From Solwaraspora sp. WMMD791 (GTDB lineage: Bacteria > Actinomycetota > Actinomycetes > Mycobacteriales > Micromonosporaceae), in contig NZ_CP120737.1 of NCBI RefSeq assembly GCF_029581195.1, forward strand, positions 6,487,001 through 6,551,000: 64,000 bases of DNA, given 5' to 3'. Positions 63,727-64,000 of this stretch are shown in pieces (position 1 is the stretch's first letter; the number at the start of each line of letters is the position of its first letter). The position numbers were made by a program, and so were the translations under genes. A model generated the notes under the pieces. The model was not told the origin of the DNA, ran no database searches, and saw only the letters and a program-made list of their open reading frames with translations.

Positions 63727-64000
63727 ATGAGAACCGTCGTCACGGCGGCGCTGTCCGCCGTTCTGCTCGCCGCCGGCCCACCCGCCAGCGCGCCGCCCAC
63801 CCCGGAGACCGTCGTCGTCGCGGGGAGTCCGACCACTGCGGAGCGGTTCCGGTTGCCGCTGGACGGGCCGCCCCGGGTCAGTCGGCGCTTCGATCCACCA
63901 TCGCTGCCCTGGGGCCGAGGGCATCGCGGCGTCGACCTGCAGGCCGTTGGACCGGGCGTCACGGTGTACGCCGCCGGCGCCGGCACGGTCAGCCACGCCG
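63727..64000 (+). CDS. M23-family metallopeptidase, 3' end outside window
   Basis: The first 91 codons of a secreted peptidase, cut by the window edge. A signal peptide (MRTVVTAALSAVLLAAGPPA) precedes RFRLPLDGPPRVSRRFDPPS and WGRGHRGVDLQAVGPGVTVY. This is the start of an M23/LytM domain, including the first zinc histidine region (GHRGVDL). M23 enzymes cut peptidoglycan cross-links or act as activators. A related gene follows DUF2469 in mycobacteria. Confidence 0.85.
   Translation, partial: MRTVVTAALSAVLLAAGPPASAPPTPETVVVAGSPTTAERFRLPLDGPPRVSRRFDPPSLPWGRGHRGVDLQAVGPGVTVYAAGAGTVSHA

Overview
The window is high-GC actinobacterial chromosome. Protein families, many GTG starts, the order of the housekeeping genes and an XRE/DUF397 pair all point to a Micromonosporaceae-type actinomycete (Micromonospora or a close relative). 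This placement is an inference from gene content; no rRNA gene is present to confirm it. Gene order follows, from memory, two stretches of the mycobacterial chromosome: leuC-leuD-hup-mutT1-ppk-fbiD-gpsA-ddl-DUF3515-thiL-rpmB-DAK2-recG-rsmD-coaD, then sepIVA-DUF177-rnc-mutM-smc-ftsY-amt-glnK-glnD-ffh-amidohydrolase-rpsP-KH-rimM-trmD-rplS-lepB-rnhB-DUF2469.

Layout. 0.1-2.9 kb: an IclR regulator divergent from leuCD (leucine synthesis). 3.2-9.8 kb: a histone-tailed HU protein, then a minus-strand block for polyphosphate (CYTH-CHAD protein, PPK1), nucleotide sanitation (MutT1-type Nudix/phosphatase), a cold-shock-like protein and the F420 enzyme FbiD/CofC. 9.9-12.9 kb: plsC-gpsA phospholipid genes and a PLP-dependent lyase. 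12.9-22.2 kb: an accessory island between gpsA and ddl, holding an XRE/DUF397 pair, a secreted 2088-residue RHS protein with a low-GC toxin-like tip, a small membrane protein that looks like its immunity partner, and remnants of an IS66-type transposase and of a second DUF397 gene. 22.2-30.4 kb: ddl, DUF3515, a stand-alone Lrp ligand-binding domain, thiL, a GNAT, rpmB, a FakA/DAK2 kinase and recG. 30.6-39.1 kb: an LPxTG-type surface protein, rsmD-coaD, SepIVA-like, a DUF177-rpmF-plsX-rnc-mutM operon and a membrane-anchored CAP protein. 39.5-49.8 kb: a small coiled-coil protein, smc, a PhoD-type phosphatase, ftsY, a kinase-like phosphotransferase, then amt-glnK behind two GlnR boxes. 49.8-64 kb: glnD, ffh, an amidohydrolase, an archaeal/eukaryotic-type prolyl-tRNA synthetase, a DUF402 protein, rpsP-KH-rimM-trmD, rplS behind a structured leader, two tandem signal peptidases, a Nudix hydrolase, rnhB, DUF2469 and the start of an M23 peptidase cut by the window edge.

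The two observations most worth following are (1) a dispersed palindromic element found three times, at about 15-80, 30372-30455 and 52077-52160, each at a gene 3' end and all in the same orientation, with 23-32 nt arms and a conserved 20-nt loop; and (2) the RHS protein's C-terminal module and the adjacent membrane protein, a candidate undescribed toxin-immunity pair. Other regulatory signals include tandem GlnR boxes before amt, a three-hairpin leader before rplS, four apparently leaderless promoters and several strong inverted-repeat terminators. No tRNA, rRNA or CRISPR array was seen.
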